From Ancistrus triradiatus (lineage: Eukaryota; Chordata; Actinopteri; Siluriformes; Loricariidae), in NCBI GenBank assembly GCA_025084515.1, contig JAJAGP010000766.1, positions 1 to 64,000 on the forward strand: DNA of 64,000 nucleotides. The letters are read 5' to 3'. Below the pieces are notes generated by a model. The model worked only from the letters and a program-made list of their open reading frames with translations. It was not told the DNA's origin and did not search any database. This document shows positions 1 to 9,397 of the stretch, piece by piece; position 1 is the stretch's first letter; every line of letters begins with the position of its first letter. A program made the translations under genes and the position numbers.

Positions 1-752
1 GCAACAGAATAGAATTGGCTCTGATAGAACATGGAAGCAAATATTTGAAATTGTATTAAAGTTTTTTTAGTTTTTCTTTGGATACTTTTTTTGTTGCCTT
101 ATCTACACCTGTAAGTAAAAGTAAATTGTGCAGAAAATAAACTTGTGTACTGTAACATACACATATGGAGATTTGAATTGTGATTTTATTTAGAATTACT
201 TTCTCAAAAATGGATTTGAGTATCAGTAATGACAGATAAGTTTATCAAGGTATATTCAGAAAATTGGGAATTCGCTGTTTCTTATGGATTTCTTGTTATG
301 AGTCAACAATAAGGTGAACTTTGACTTGTTAGAAGAGACCGGAAATGATGAGATCTCAAATGTTTCTTATGTTTTGCATGATGAGACGAATCTGAGATGA
401 GACAAACGTAAGACGAATTTAAGAAACAGGAGAAATAAGCTTAAATCTCACATTGATCTCAAACACGTCTTAATTATGTCTAGGAGAAGTAAATGAGACA
501 AACTTAAGATCTCATTTAGAGAATTTCTTTCCTCTGGGAATTCACACTGTTCAGGATCAAGCGGGTAAGAAAGTGAGTGAGTGAGTAAATATATTCATAT
601 GTAACATTACAGGAAACAAACCTTTCTTTCCTGCTTTCAAAAATGAACTTAATCAGTACATGATCTCTATACACTCTTCAGAAAATCTTAAAGCTAAGAA
701 AACAGTGCTTCTGCTTGTGGTTCCTAAAAAATACTTTTTATTTGTATTATTA
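1..752. other. AT-rich DNA without a recognised gene
   Basis: Stop codons are frequent in all frames, and nothing with coding or repeat-family character was recognised. At about 340-510 there are several loose copies of a gAGACaAAcTTaAGA-like word on both strands. This suggests a decayed low-order repeat. Confidence 0.6.
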
Positions 753-1312
753 TTGCGTCCTTCGAAGGCTGCATTTGAAGACCGATTGCGTCATAGCGCC
801 GCATCTAGGCTGTCCCATTCCAAAGGTTTCTTCATATGCGGCCGACAAATGCAGCCTTCTTTTCCCTCAAAACGAAGGATACATCCGATGTATCCTTCGC
901 GACCTACCATATCCCGAGGTGCATTGCGCGTGAGGGGAACTTAGCGATAACGGAACGGTTGGCTGAGGAATATACGTTATTTAAATGTAAGCAACGGAGC
1001 AAACGGAGACCTTTATTAAATTGCTTGAGGGAAAATAAATGCCAGCGCCTGCAGTGAAGCGTCTCCTTCAATAATTGCAAAACCAAAAACAGCATATAAA
1101 CTAAACTCAAAATTTCTGGCTGCATTATTATAACGCTTATTGCTGTTTTGTGATACAGTGCGGGCGGGTGGTTCTGTGACGCAAACAGGAAATCCAATGC
1201 AGAGTAGACCGTCTCATTTTGGTTCGGTCTTTGTCGCGGTCTAACCAGCCTTCCAAGCACACGCCTTCATAGACTGCATAGATCGCGTCCTTCGAAAGAT
1301 GCAGCCCCTGAA
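753..1312. repeat. Possible MITE with hairpins and terminal direct word
   Basis: The word GCGTCCTTCGAA occurs at about 755 and again at about 1287 in the same orientation. Inside, GAAGGCTGCATTT (about 766) pairs with AAATGCAGCCTTC (about 848) as an inverted repeat of some 95 bp. A 27-bp palindrome with only its central base unpaired lies at 873-899. The segment is more CpG-rich than its surroundings. It looks like a small non-autonomous mobile element, but no family was recognised and the borders are approximate. Confidence 0.4.
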
Positions 1313-1664
1313 ATTGGATTCACCCTTAGAGCTGGTACAGTAATTCACTTCCTATTCGTTGTCCAGTATTTTTCGAGTGACTGACACATCTTTCAACAAA
1401 TGGAACTCCCTCTAATGAATTCAGAGACATGTTGCAGGTCTAGATATGTATATTCAGGAGGGAGGTGTGAAAGGTCAGAACACACTGCTGCCTGAGAAGC
1501 AGATATTAGATAAGATCATTCCTTTAAACAAATTGTTATAAAATTATAGAAAGTTATCAATATTTGACTTATAGTTGTTTGTTCTATCAAAGAAAACATA
1601 AAAAAAAACTTGCACCCCCTTGACTTATAGTGAGGGACTTGTTTTTTACATTTTTGGAGGCCCA

Positions 1665-1930
1665 GCAAAAAATGTACTGTGGATTTTCATAGTAAAACAG
1701 TGAATTGCTTGACAGTTTTAATGTGAACTTTCACAGTTTGACCATGAAGTTCACAGTTCTACTATGAATGTTTGATGGTAATTTGGATACTTCATGGTTC
1801 TACTGTGAAATTACATAGTACAACTGTAAAGTTGGTTGACTATGAACTGGCCATGAATTGTTTCACAGTTGTGCTATGAATTTTGGTGGTAATTTGGCCA
1901 CTTGATGGTTCTACTGTCAAATTTTACAGT
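1665..1930. repeat. Degenerate short-period repeat, TTCACAGT/ACTGTGAA words
   Basis: The stretch is built from variants of TTCACAGT, CTACTATGAA and GGTAATTTGG, repeated about every 20-60 bases in both orientations, including GGTAATTTGG at about 1780 and 1890. It has no coding potential. It may be the 5' part of the repeat that follows at 2.0-2.4 kb. Confidence 0.45.
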
Positions 1931-2009
1931 ACATTTTTTTCCTGGGGAGAACTGACATTTTGGAAATGCTTAGCGACAAACAGTAGAAAATCTGTGTAAG
2001 TCCTGTGTA

Positions 2010-2385
2010 CACTGATGAATCTGTCCCGAATTTTGTACTTTGTCTTACATGACCTTGCTGAATCAGGACTTGTACGGCATGACTGCTTTTCCATCCCCAG
2101 CATCCACACAAACATTATAAAACCTACAAATAAAAGGTGTCTTTTTTTGTTGTTGTTTTTTTACATTTTTGTGTTTATATATGTGTTATTATGTTTTCAA
2201 ATGGAACCTAAATGATGAAATTAAAAGCCTGGAGGTGAATGAATGTTTTGGCCTAAGCGTCTACTTCAATTTAAGCCCTGAATGATCATTGTTATAAACG
2301 TTTAACTAAATATAACTACTGACATATTATTAAAGCACAAATCGCTTGAAAATGAGATTAAACTTGGATCTGCATGGAGCACTTG
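2010..2385 (+). repeat. Unclassified interspersed repeat, copy A
   Basis: The segment is similar to the reverse complement of 60.19-60.50 kb, by eye around 80-85% in the best part. The shared landmarks, in the same order, are CCAGCATCCACACA-like, AATAAAAGG, CAAATGGAAC, the run GATGAAATTAAAAGCCTGG and TCAAATCGCTTGAAAAT. The second copy lies in a discrete insertion in the retrovirus, so this is a mobile sequence. No protein is encoded in either copy. Confidence 0.6.
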
Positions 2386-2619
2386 CCAATTTCTCACTGT
2401 ATAAAATAAATCCGAAATGTATTATTATAATAATAAGGAAGGTCCTTATCCCTTTGGATCTTCCCAGACTCTGCACTGAGGTTCACCGAAACATTGAAAA
2501 CATTAACCTGCTTATTAAGTGTGTGTAGCAAAGTGGCTAAAAGTTTATAGGAAATATGATAATACTGTATAAATTAAAATACTGCAGGACACACGGGTTC
2601 TTCATCTTTAAATAATACT

Positions 2620-3185
2620 CTGAAATGAATACATGATACAAAAATGGTCCGACCCCTGCTGTAATGTGATCCATAATTTTTTCTCTGTTTGCTCTTTTAG
2701 AATTAACCTCCTAACATAATTCTAATTATTATGTTATACTATAATTTGTATTCATTTTAAAAAATGAAGTCTTGGTTCTGTTTCATTAAGTCTAAGTGTG
2801 AGTGGATTTATTATTTAACATTGCATAATAAAGAATAATGATTCATTTAATTAGGGTGTATGATTAAAAACAAGTGGCTGATCACAGGGAAGAGATTTAA
2901 AATCTAAAGCAACAGCAATTAAAATACAAACTTCACCCTATTTTTATTTTTAGTTATGACCAAAAAAAAACAACAACATTATAAAATGATTGTGGTTTAT
3001 TTGTAACCTGGAGCAGCAGCTCTAAATGAAGAAGTGAAACCATCATGTCTGATGACTGAACACAAACATCCAAACTGACTGAAGCACAACCCAGAGCAGT
3101 GAATGTACAGCTAAACACACTCTCTCCTAACCCTGATCATGATGATGAAGTAGAAGAAAAGAACAGAGCATCTTCCAAATGCAGC
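2620..3185. repeat. IgL unit 1: conserved 3' flank of C1
   Basis: This AT-rich, non-coding sequence recurs beside the other units, at about 9120-9366, 20720-20985, 33880-34232, 47440-47560 and 48826-49100. Shared words include AATTAGGGTGTATGATTAAA, GTTATGACCAAAAA, ACCTGGAGCAGCAGCTCTAA and GAAGTGAAACCATCA. It marks the left edge of each duplicated IgL unit and carries the 3' untranslated and termination region of the minus-strand C exon. Confidence 0.8.
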
Positions 3186-3191
3186 TTTATT
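3186..3191 (-). terminator. Polyadenylation signal of C1
   Basis: TTTATT on the plus strand reads AATAAA on the coding strand, 138 bases beyond the C1 stop codon. The same signal sits at the same place beside C2 (20987-20992) and C3 (49106-49111). Confidence 0.75.
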
Positions 3192-3328
3192 TCAGCACAG
3201 CAAAAGTACAGGAAGAGCAACAGGACACTGAAGAGAGCAAAGACAGAAATGGAGCCACTGTGGAGAACTGAAGCTCTATTGGAGATGGATGGACAAGCAG
3301 CTCTGTCTTCAACTCTAGCTTGGATCTG

Positions 3329-3648
3329 CTAGGCTTCACAGTCGCTCTTTCTGAACGTGACTGGACGATCAACGGCGCCGTGGGAGACGGTGCAGATATA
3401 CTCCTCCCCCTTTTCCCAGGCTGCTTTGCTGAGGGTCAGGACGCTGCTGAGGCTGTAGCGACCATTCTTCTCCACTTCAGTGCTGGTCAGAATCCCGTCC
3501 TCCTTCTTCGAGCCGTCCACCTTCCAGCTCACCTGCGCCCCCTGTGGAGAGTAGGCAGACAGCAGACAGAGCAGAGAGGCCGATCCCTCAGACAGCTGCA
3601 GAGGAGACGGAGGGAGCAGAGACACGGAGGGCTGGACTGTGGAAGCAG
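3329..3648 (-). CDS. Immunoglobulin light-chain constant exon C1 (intact)
   Basis: This is a single C1-set Ig domain of 106 residues including the codon shared with J. It opens with TASTVQPSVSLLPPSP. The first cysteine of the fold is in LLCLLSAYSP and the tryptophan is in VSWKVDG. The second cysteine is in EYICTVSHG, and the chain ends in DCEA, the C-terminal cysteine that bonds to the heavy chain. The acceptor TTTGCAG precedes the exon and supplies CT to complete the phase-1 codon left by J1. It is the only C exon of three here with an unbroken frame and a matching upstream J. The product would be secreted or surface Ig light chain. The RSS types place it with the kappa-like teleost isotypes (L1/G or L3/F), and I cannot separate those two. 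Confidence 0.93.
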
Positions 3649-4373
3649 CTGCAAATTCACAAACAATTCCATGTTAATGGAGGAACTTTGTTGCACTGAC
3701 ATGGTGGAACTGCATCCATTAATCAAACTGTATTCCAGCAGTGAAACAGTCAGTGAGTGAATTCTGGAAATGCTCTGAACTCCAATAGAGACCAAACTGC
3801 AAGGTCCACTGTAGTTTAACACAAACTCCATCATTATTCTATATTTCACATCAACTAACCCCATTCCATTTCTATCCATCTTCATTTTACAATCTTTATG
3901 ATGGTGGAACTAATGACTCATTACAGCTTCACATAATACAGTGTTATGGAAAAGTTTAGGCCCGCCTGCTCTAATTCCATATTTAGCTAGACCTCTGCAG
4001 GAAACAAACTGAAATCGGATCAATTTATACAGATTTTAATCCATTAATTTTAAAACCTAGTGGAAAATCTGATCCATAAAATGAATTCAGTCCAAAAGTT
4101 TCAGCAGCTTCCCCTAGTGTTCCTGTAAGCTCTCAAAACTTGTTCTAGATTCATTAATATTTACAGAAATATGTCTGATTTAAGTTTGCCCCTGTAGAGC
4201 TTGTGGAACTTTTACTCATTTAAAACATCAACTAAACATTTACAATAACCACAGTTGCAACAACTTTAATGAAAATGAATAATATTTAGCTTATCTAAAG
4301 TTTATTCATGAATGTAACTGATAAAGAGAATAAGATAAATTTATGGAGATTTAAAAGAAGAAAACACACTTAC
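3649..4373 (-). other. J1-C1 intron
   Basis: This 725-bp intron runs between the J1 donor (GTAAGTG on the minus strand) and the C1 acceptor. It is colinear with the C3-J3 intron, apart from a 208-bp LINE tail inserted in the latter. Parts of it also survive in unit 3 (about 21593-21996). No enhancer motif was recognised with confidence. Confidence 0.8.
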
Positions 4374-4411
4374 TCTTCACTCTGAGTTTGGTTCCTCCAC
4401 CGAAAGTGTAC
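4374..4411 (-). CDS. IgL joining segment J1
   Basis: The minus strand reads YTFGGGTKLRVK plus one base, the canonical light-chain J with its FGxG beta-bulge motif. The exon ends at a GTAAGTG donor in phase 1, which matches C1. A 23-RSS adjoins its 5' side. It is 38 nt long and identical in layout to J3. Confidence 0.95.
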
Positions 4412-4450
4412 CACAGTGATGCATTCTAATGAAACCGTCATACAAAAACC
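4412..4450 (-). other. 23-bp-spacer RSS of J1
   Basis: On the minus strand the order is nonamer GGTTTTTGT (4450-4442), a 23-base spacer, then heptamer CACTGTG (4418-4412) abutting J1. It pairs with the 12-spacer signals of the V genes under the 12/23 rule. Confidence 0.95.
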
Positions 4451-4467
4451 TCCGTCACACTGCAGTG

Positions 4468-4469
<2 letters not shown>

Positions 4470-4548
<79 letters not shown>
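4470..4548. repeat. (CA)n microsatellite between J1 and V1
   Basis: About 79 bases of uninterrupted CA lie 20 bases beyond the J1 nonamer and 175 bases before the V1 octamer. Unit 5 has a much shorter CA tract at the same place (about 50597-50619). The tract therefore predates the duplication and has since changed length. Confidence 0.95.
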
Positions 4549-4550
<2 letters not shown>

Positions 4551-4722
4551 GCTTTATATGTCAGGGTTCCACATGTGTACAGTCCTAAATGATCATTACT
4601 GAATTTGTTTGATTTTCTCCAGAAACTAAATCTTCTGGAATAATGATCTAGTATGTTGTGTGGGATCAGGGCAGTTAAGAGAGGGGGCATTTGGTGAGGC
4701 ATTTCCATAGAGAGAGGGGGCA

Positions 4723-4767
4723 CTTTGCATGAACAGCCCATGCTTCAGTGCTCTGGGAGTGTTTATA
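4723..4767 (+). promoter_or_regulatory. V1 promoter: octamer and TATA-like box
   Basis: CTTTGCAT (4723-4730) differs at one base from the Ig octamer ATTTGCAT. TTTATA lies at 4762-4767 and the start codon is 51 bases further on. All five V genes keep exactly this spacing. Confidence 0.75.
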
Positions 4768-4817
4768 GGCCTTCATGACTGAGAGCTGCTGCTCCAGCAT
4801 CTTCACCCACAGCAACC

Positions 4818-5293
4818 ATGACTTTGATCAGCATCTTCATCTTCACACTGACCCTCTGGACTCAAGGAACGAGTTTAATCAGCACTCACAGGAGCAGAGA
4901 AGCAAACTGTATGATGAGATTCATGATGCAATAATTCAACTGTATTTTTCTTCAGGATCCAGAGGTCAGGTGACTGTGACTCAGACTCCTCCAGAGGAAA
5001 CTGTTTCTCCAGGAACCACAGTTACCATGAAATGTAAATTTAACACTACTGTTACTAAATGCAAATTTTCAGGTGGTGTCTCCTTCGAATGTCTATCCTG
5101 GTACCTGCAGAAACCTGGAGAAGCTCCAAAATATTGATTATACATGTTAATGTGTTACTCTCAGGAACTCCAGCTCGTTTCAGTGGTAGTGGATCTGAAA
5201 CTGAATTCACTCTGACCATCAGTGGATTCCAGACTGAAGATGCAGGATATTATTACTGTCAGAGTTACGATGATACCAGTAGCTGGGTGTTCA
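4818..5293 (+). pseudogene. IgL variable gene V1 (broken)
   Basis: Exon 1 (4818-4866) encodes the leader MTLISIFIFTLTLWTQ. Exon 2 starts at 4956 after TTCTTCAG. The V domain begins GSRGQVTVTQTPPEETVSPG, has the framework WYLQKPG, and ends with YYCQSY. Two defects are visible. The leader donor reads GGAACG where V2, V4 and V5 read GGTACG, so the GT is lost. A one-base deletion after the APK codons causes an in-frame TGA at about 5135, and the rest of the domain continues in another frame. CDR1 contains an extra pair of cysteines (TKC...FEC), as in V2. The 12-RSS is intact, so it could still rearrange, but only non-productively. Confidence 0.9.
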
Positions 5294-5321
5294 CACAGTG
5301 TTAGAACGTCGTACAAAAACC
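5294..5321 (+). other. 12-bp-spacer RSS of V1
   Basis: Heptamer CACAGTG (5294-5300), spacer of 12, nonamer ACAAAAACC (5313-5321). Confidence 0.95.
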
Positions 5322-6137
5322 TCCCTCGGTGAGAGAGTACAGAGACTGCACTGCTGCAGCTGGGAGCGACTGCAGGTTCTGAAGACAGGAAGTGATACAA
5401 CACAATCATACACACTATGGAGCACAGCAAACACATCTTACTAACACAACACGGACCCAAGGTCACTTTTCTAGGGTCTACATATTGTTCCTGTTTGATT
5501 TTCACTTAATTAACTGCCAGTTAAATTTCATAATTTTATGACTGCTACTAACCTACAGAACCTTAAATGATCTCATCCTGCAGTATGTAAAAGAAATTTT
5601 AATCCGTTATGATCCATCTCATTCACTTCCATGAAAGGGTTCAGCTTTAACATCAGAACCTAGAGATCGCAATCTCAGACACTTCACCTTCAGGCCACCA
5701 GAGGGAAACTTCACCAACTTCTATTTATATCTCATAGTTGGCCATCACTTCCTGTTTGGACCATATAATAGCACATTGTAGCTTCGATTGTTATGAAAGC
5801 TTGGTGACCTCACATCATCAAAACCTCACCAAAATCAACACACAATTCTCAGTGAACCAACATTAAGCAACAAAACAGATCAGACAGAAGTCCAGGCTGA
5901 ATCAATATGACTACAGCTGTGTTTATTGTATTTAGACTGTAGCTTTTCACACCTGTATGAACTGTTTGTAATTTATATTGTTTATAAAGCTGTAATGTAG
6001 TTCAGTAAATCAAGCTTCTTCATTGGTTATACTCTCACTTTTCTTGGATTCCATAGCAGGTCCTTTGATAAATTTTCTGTGTTTTAAAGAGCTGAGAGAT
6101 ACGAACTTCTGGATCAGACACAGCCCTTATTAAATAA
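5322..6137. repeat. IgL unit 1: V 3' flank
   Basis: This non-coding sequence is colinear with 11789-12606 after V2, and its first 100-150 bases also follow V3, V4 and V5. Shared words include GCAGCTGGGAGCGACTGCAGG, AGGAAGTGATACA and, at the far end, GATCAGACACAG...TTATTAAATAA. It marks the right edge of the duplicated unit. Confidence 0.75.
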
Positions 6138-6428
6138 TTATGTTATGTACCTGTGGCAAGAAGGTTTGCTGTGTCTGTCAGAGTAGTGTCCAGAGGCTGG
6201 AGGCGCTACCAGGAGACAGGCCAGTACACCAGGAGACATGGAGGAGGCCGTAGGAGGGCAACAACCCAGCAGCAGGACCGCTACCTCCGCCTTTGTACAA
6301 GGAGGAACAGGAGGAGCACTGCCAGAGCCCTGCAAAATGACCTCCAGCAGGCCACAAATGTGCATGTGTCTGCACAAACGGTTAGAAACCGTCTCCATGA
6401 GGATGGTATGAGGGTACCTGATCACTGA
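6138..6428 (+). pseudogene. Tc1/mariner-type transposase, N-terminal fragment
   Basis: About 91 residues start MARRFAVSVRVVSRGWRRYQ. They correspond to the helix-turn-helix DNA-binding part of Tc1-like transposases, with the following GRRRATTQQQDRYLRL linker and the SAQTVRNRLHEDGMR second helix pair. The catalytic DDE domain is missing. The next bases belong to the 3' end of a different Tc1-type element, so this is a truncated relic. Confidence 0.8.
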
Positions 6429-6740
6429 GCTTGAGCTGTTTTGCAAAAAAGAATGAGCAAAGATTTCAGTCTCTCGATATGCAAAACTGATAGAGACATA
6501 CCCCAAGCGACTTGCAGCTGTAATTGCAGCAAAAGGTGGCCCTACGAAGTATTAACGTCTTTCAGTTTTTTATTTCTAAAAAAAAGTTTAAAATTTCCAA
6601 TACATTTTGTTCCACTTCACGATTGTGTCCCACTTGTTGTTGATTCTTCACAAAAAATTACAATTTCATGTTTAAAGCCTGAAATGTGACAAAAGGTTGA
6701 AATGTTCAAGGGGGCCGAATACTTTTGCTAGGCATTGTAT
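6429..6740 (+). mobile_element. 3' end of a Tc1-like element
   Basis: It contains the transposase tail-type coding GCAGCAAAAGGTGGCCCTAC followed by an AT-rich 3' region. It ends at GGGGGCCGAATACTTTTGC, GGCATTGTA, a typical outer end of a fish Tc1-family element. The matching left end was not found next to it. Confidence 0.6.
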
Positions 6741-6747
6741 GTATATA

Positions 6748-7288
6748 TACAGGGGTTAGACAATAAAACTGAAACACCTGTCATTATAGTGTGGGAGGTT
6801 TCATGGCTAAATTGGACCATTCTGGTGGCCAATCTTCATTAATTGCACATTGCACCAGTAAGAGCAGAGTGTGAAGGTTCAATTAGCAGGGTAAGAGCAC
6901 AGTTTTACTCAAAATATAGCAATGCACACAACATTATGCATGACATACCAGAGTTCAGATGGTTTGATGAACATAAAAGTGAAGTTGAACATCTCCCATG
7001 GCCTGCACAGTCACCAGTTTATTAGTAAATAGTAAATATTATTGAGCCACTTTGGGGTGTTTTGGAGAAGCGAGTCAGGAAACGTTTTCCTCCACCAGCA
7101 TCACGTAGTGACCTGGCCACTATCCTGAAAGAAGAATGGTTTAAAATCCCTCTGGCCACTGTGCAGGACTTGCCGCTGTATTGGCCGCAAAAGGAGGCCC
7201 TACACCATACTAATAAAATAAAATAAAATAATAAAATAAAAATTATTGTGGTCTAAAATGACAGGTGTTTCAGTTTCATTGTCTAACC

Positions 7289-7292
<4 letters not shown>
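6748..7292 (+). mobile_element. Internally deleted Tc1-like element with both inverted ends
   Basis: The ends form about 37-bp inverted repeats. The left reads TACAGGGGTTAGACAATAAA and the right is its near-perfect reverse complement, closing in CTAACCCTGTA. TA dinucleotides flank both sides, as in Tc1/mariner target sites. The interior keeps only the C-terminal transposase remnant (about 6930-7200), with the HLPWPAQSP and IIEPLWGVLEKRV motifs. It is non-autonomous and cannot encode an active enzyme. Confidence 0.85.

Positions 7293-7349
<57 letters not shown>
7291..7349. repeat. (TA)n microsatellite
   Basis: About 58 bases of TA directly abut the right end of the Tc1-like element. This is the kind of TA-rich target these elements use. 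Confidence 0.95.
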
Positions 7350-7350
<1 letters not shown>

Positions 7351-7640
7351 CCACACATATCACCACAGATGGGCCATCTTAGATGCCCTCCTGTGATTTA
7401 TCTCAAGCATCAAGCCTCATAAGAATACCTAAAACTGCAGTTAGTTATGAAATCTTACAGCACTGCAGCAACCCACCTCCCCAGTATTCAAAAAAACTCA
7501 AGAAGAAAACTCACTCACACTTGAGAAGCAAGAAGACAGCAGCCCAACCATAACACATTGATTAGGAAACCCTAGCTTTGCCTCTAGTCTAAAGCAAGTA
7601 TGCACAACACAAGATAATCTTGCTAAATGAAAGGCTGTCA
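7350..7640. other. No gene recognised
   Basis: There is no sustained open frame and no repeat family that I recognise. Confidence 0.5.
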
Positions 7641-7815
7641 TTTGGTTTAGCTGTTATGTACAGCTGTGTATTGTCTGCATACTAATGCCATGTTTATGAA
7701 TAATTGAGCCTAGTGGTATCATGTGCAGAGAAAATAATGACAGGCCCAGCACAGACCCCTGAGGCACAATGTACTTCACTTTTGAGAGCTAAGAGCGTAG
7801 ATTATTTACAATATG
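7641..7815 (-). mobile_element. L2 LINE fragment (RT region)
   Basis: The segment matches the plus-strand sequence at about 44570-44740, which is antisense L2 reverse transcriptase around the YADDTQLY block. Shared words include TACAGCTGTGTATT, GAGCCTAGTGG, CCCCTGAGGCAC and TACTTCACTTTTGAGAGCT. The copy is short and has no frame. Confidence 0.75.
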
Positions 7816-8104
7816 TTTCACCTCTGCTAGGTATTGCAGTGGGGTGTGTGTGCCTTTCAGGGCTACCTGGCTCCATCTGGAAGCTCAAGACGGGCATAGT
7901 GCTCTATAACTAGCATCTGGAGATCTCCACACTCTCAGAGACGCTGCTGCTTTTCTGGGATCCGCTGCTTGATTTCACCCAGAAGATCACTTCACTCACC
8001 ATCCCCCTTCTGACACCGATATAGTGTGAGCGTGGAAGACATAAGCTCAGACAAGGAAACTTTGCTCATAGTGCTCTTTATATAACAAAACCCGACACAG
8101 CACA

Positions 8105-8520
8105 CATACATTCTAGTTCTAGGAAGAAACTTTGGGAGGACCAAGACTCAAAAAGGGACCCAACCTCCTTGGGCGGCGTAGATGATAAATCTAAGAGCGA
8201 ACTAAAGTCATGGAGTCAAAGTTCGAATAGAATGTGAAGTATGCACATCGACATTAAGTGGCCGGGGTATGATGATAAATCTAAGAGCGAAACTAAAGTC
8301 ATGGAGTCAAAGTTCGAATAAAATGTGAAGTATTCACATCAACATTAAGTGGCCCGGGTATGATGGGGCTGGAGCTGATGACAGAAGCAGCTTGAGTGGA
8401 GCTCCATCAGATGAACATCATGTGTGGGGCCGGAACTGCCGGAACACAGCTCGGAGAGAAAACAGAAAATGTAATTAGTTATTGATTAAGAGCACAGTGT
8501 CTATTAACAATCACTGATGC
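8105..8520 (-). mobile_element. L2-type LINE 3' region with a 90-bp tandem duplication
   Basis: The run AGGACCAAGACTCAAAAAGG and TCCTTGGGCGG is the reverse complement of the L2 3' region at 45.5-45.6 kb and also recurs at 39.5 kb. Within it, a 90-bp unit beginning GATGATAAATCTAAGAGCGAA is present twice in tandem (8181-8270 and 8271-8360). The stretch to 8510 (GAGAGAAAACAG...TTATTGATTAAGAGCACAGT) also recurs at 39.88-39.93 kb. Confidence 0.7.
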
Positions 8521-8676
8521 CATGTCAATCACTGATGCCAAGTGTAGCATGAGACCCCGGCAGCATTAGCTATAGCAGCATAGCTAGAAAGCTAGAAAGA
8601 GAAGAACTGGTAGGAAACACAGCCAAGAGGGATCACATGAGACATTTGGCAACCCCACGAGCGGCACGTCAGCGTA

Positions 8677-8728
8677 CTCTCTCAGCGTTCTCTCTCAGCG
8701 TTCTCTCACAGCGTTCTCTCTCCCCAAT
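8677..8728. repeat. Short tandem repeat, CTCTCAGCGTT unit
   Basis: Four imperfect copies of a roughly 14-base CTCTCTCAGCGTTCT unit occur in a row. Confidence 0.7.
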
Positions 8729-8920
8729 ACTTTTGGCCACGTGGTGGGGCATATCGCAATACTATTGACCATATGGGGGGTCGTGTCTAAATACTTTTGG
8801 CCACATGAGGGGGCATGTATATATAATTTTGGTCATGTGCGTCCCAATACTTTTTGGCAATGTGCGGGGGTGTGTGTAAATACTTTTGGGAGCATGTCCC
8901 AATACTTTTTTTTTTGTTTT
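8724..8920. repeat. Degenerate minisatellite, AATACTTTTGGCCACATG unit
   Basis: Five to six variants of a roughly 35-40-base unit (CCCAATACTTTTGGCCAC plus GGGGGCATG) are arranged head to tail, followed by a T-run. The core resembles the outermost bases of fish Tc1 ends. The array may have grown from such an end. Confidence 0.65.
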
Positions 8921-9119
8921 ACTGAGAGCTCTGTGATGACTTTATCTATTTAATTTACAGTTTGAATTTTATCGGTTAGGATTTGAATCTGAAGATTCCA
9001 TCAATGAGATTTAGCGCACCCCACAGAGCGATTATCTACGTAAGGGTGTTTCACTGAGTCTGTATGTTACGCGATTCAAGCCAAATTATTCACGGAAATG
9101 TGTGGAAGAGGAACCGCCA

Positions 9120-9366
9120 TGAGAGATAACAATAAACTATAATGATTAATTTAATTAGGTGTATAATTAAAAACAAACAACTGATTATAAAAGAAAAGAC
9201 TTAAAACCTAAAGCAGCCTTGTTTGAAATCCAAAGATTTCCCCATTTATATTTTTGGTTATGGCCAAAAACATCCAAGATGGTTAAAAACGTTACATTAT
9301 AAAATTGTTTCATTTGTATTTTTAACCTGGAGCAGGAGCTCAAAATGAAGAAGTGAAACCATCATC
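9120..9366. repeat. IgL unit 2: remnant of the C 3' flank
   Basis: The segment is colinear with 2835-3050 in unit 1 (TAATTAGGTGTATAATTAAA, GGTTATGGCCAAAAA, TAACCTGGAGCAGGAGCTC, GAAGTGAAACCATCAT). It stops where the flank should lead into a C exon. What follows is a LINE insertion, and no C or J of this unit is present. Confidence 0.75.
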
Positions 9367-9397
9367 TCCATGAGAAAGACAGAGAGAGCGAGAGAGA

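Noticed and set aside
3320..3760. Plus-strand 146-residue open frame over the C1 exon
   Set aside because: It is the antisense shadow of the constant exon. The same shadow appears over C2 at 21119-21628.
4370..4741. Minus-strand 123-residue open frame with a C/V repeat, next to J1
   Set aside because: The frame is created by the CA microsatellite and runs through the J segment, its RSS and the V promoter. The J itself is read in another frame.
4775..5137. Plus-strand frame reading through the V leader in a different frame (MTESCCSSIFTHSN...), present at V1, V2, V3 and V5
   Set aside because: It uses an upstream ATG out of frame with the leader and reads the leader intron as coding. The signal peptide frame, donor and acceptor define the real two-exon gene.
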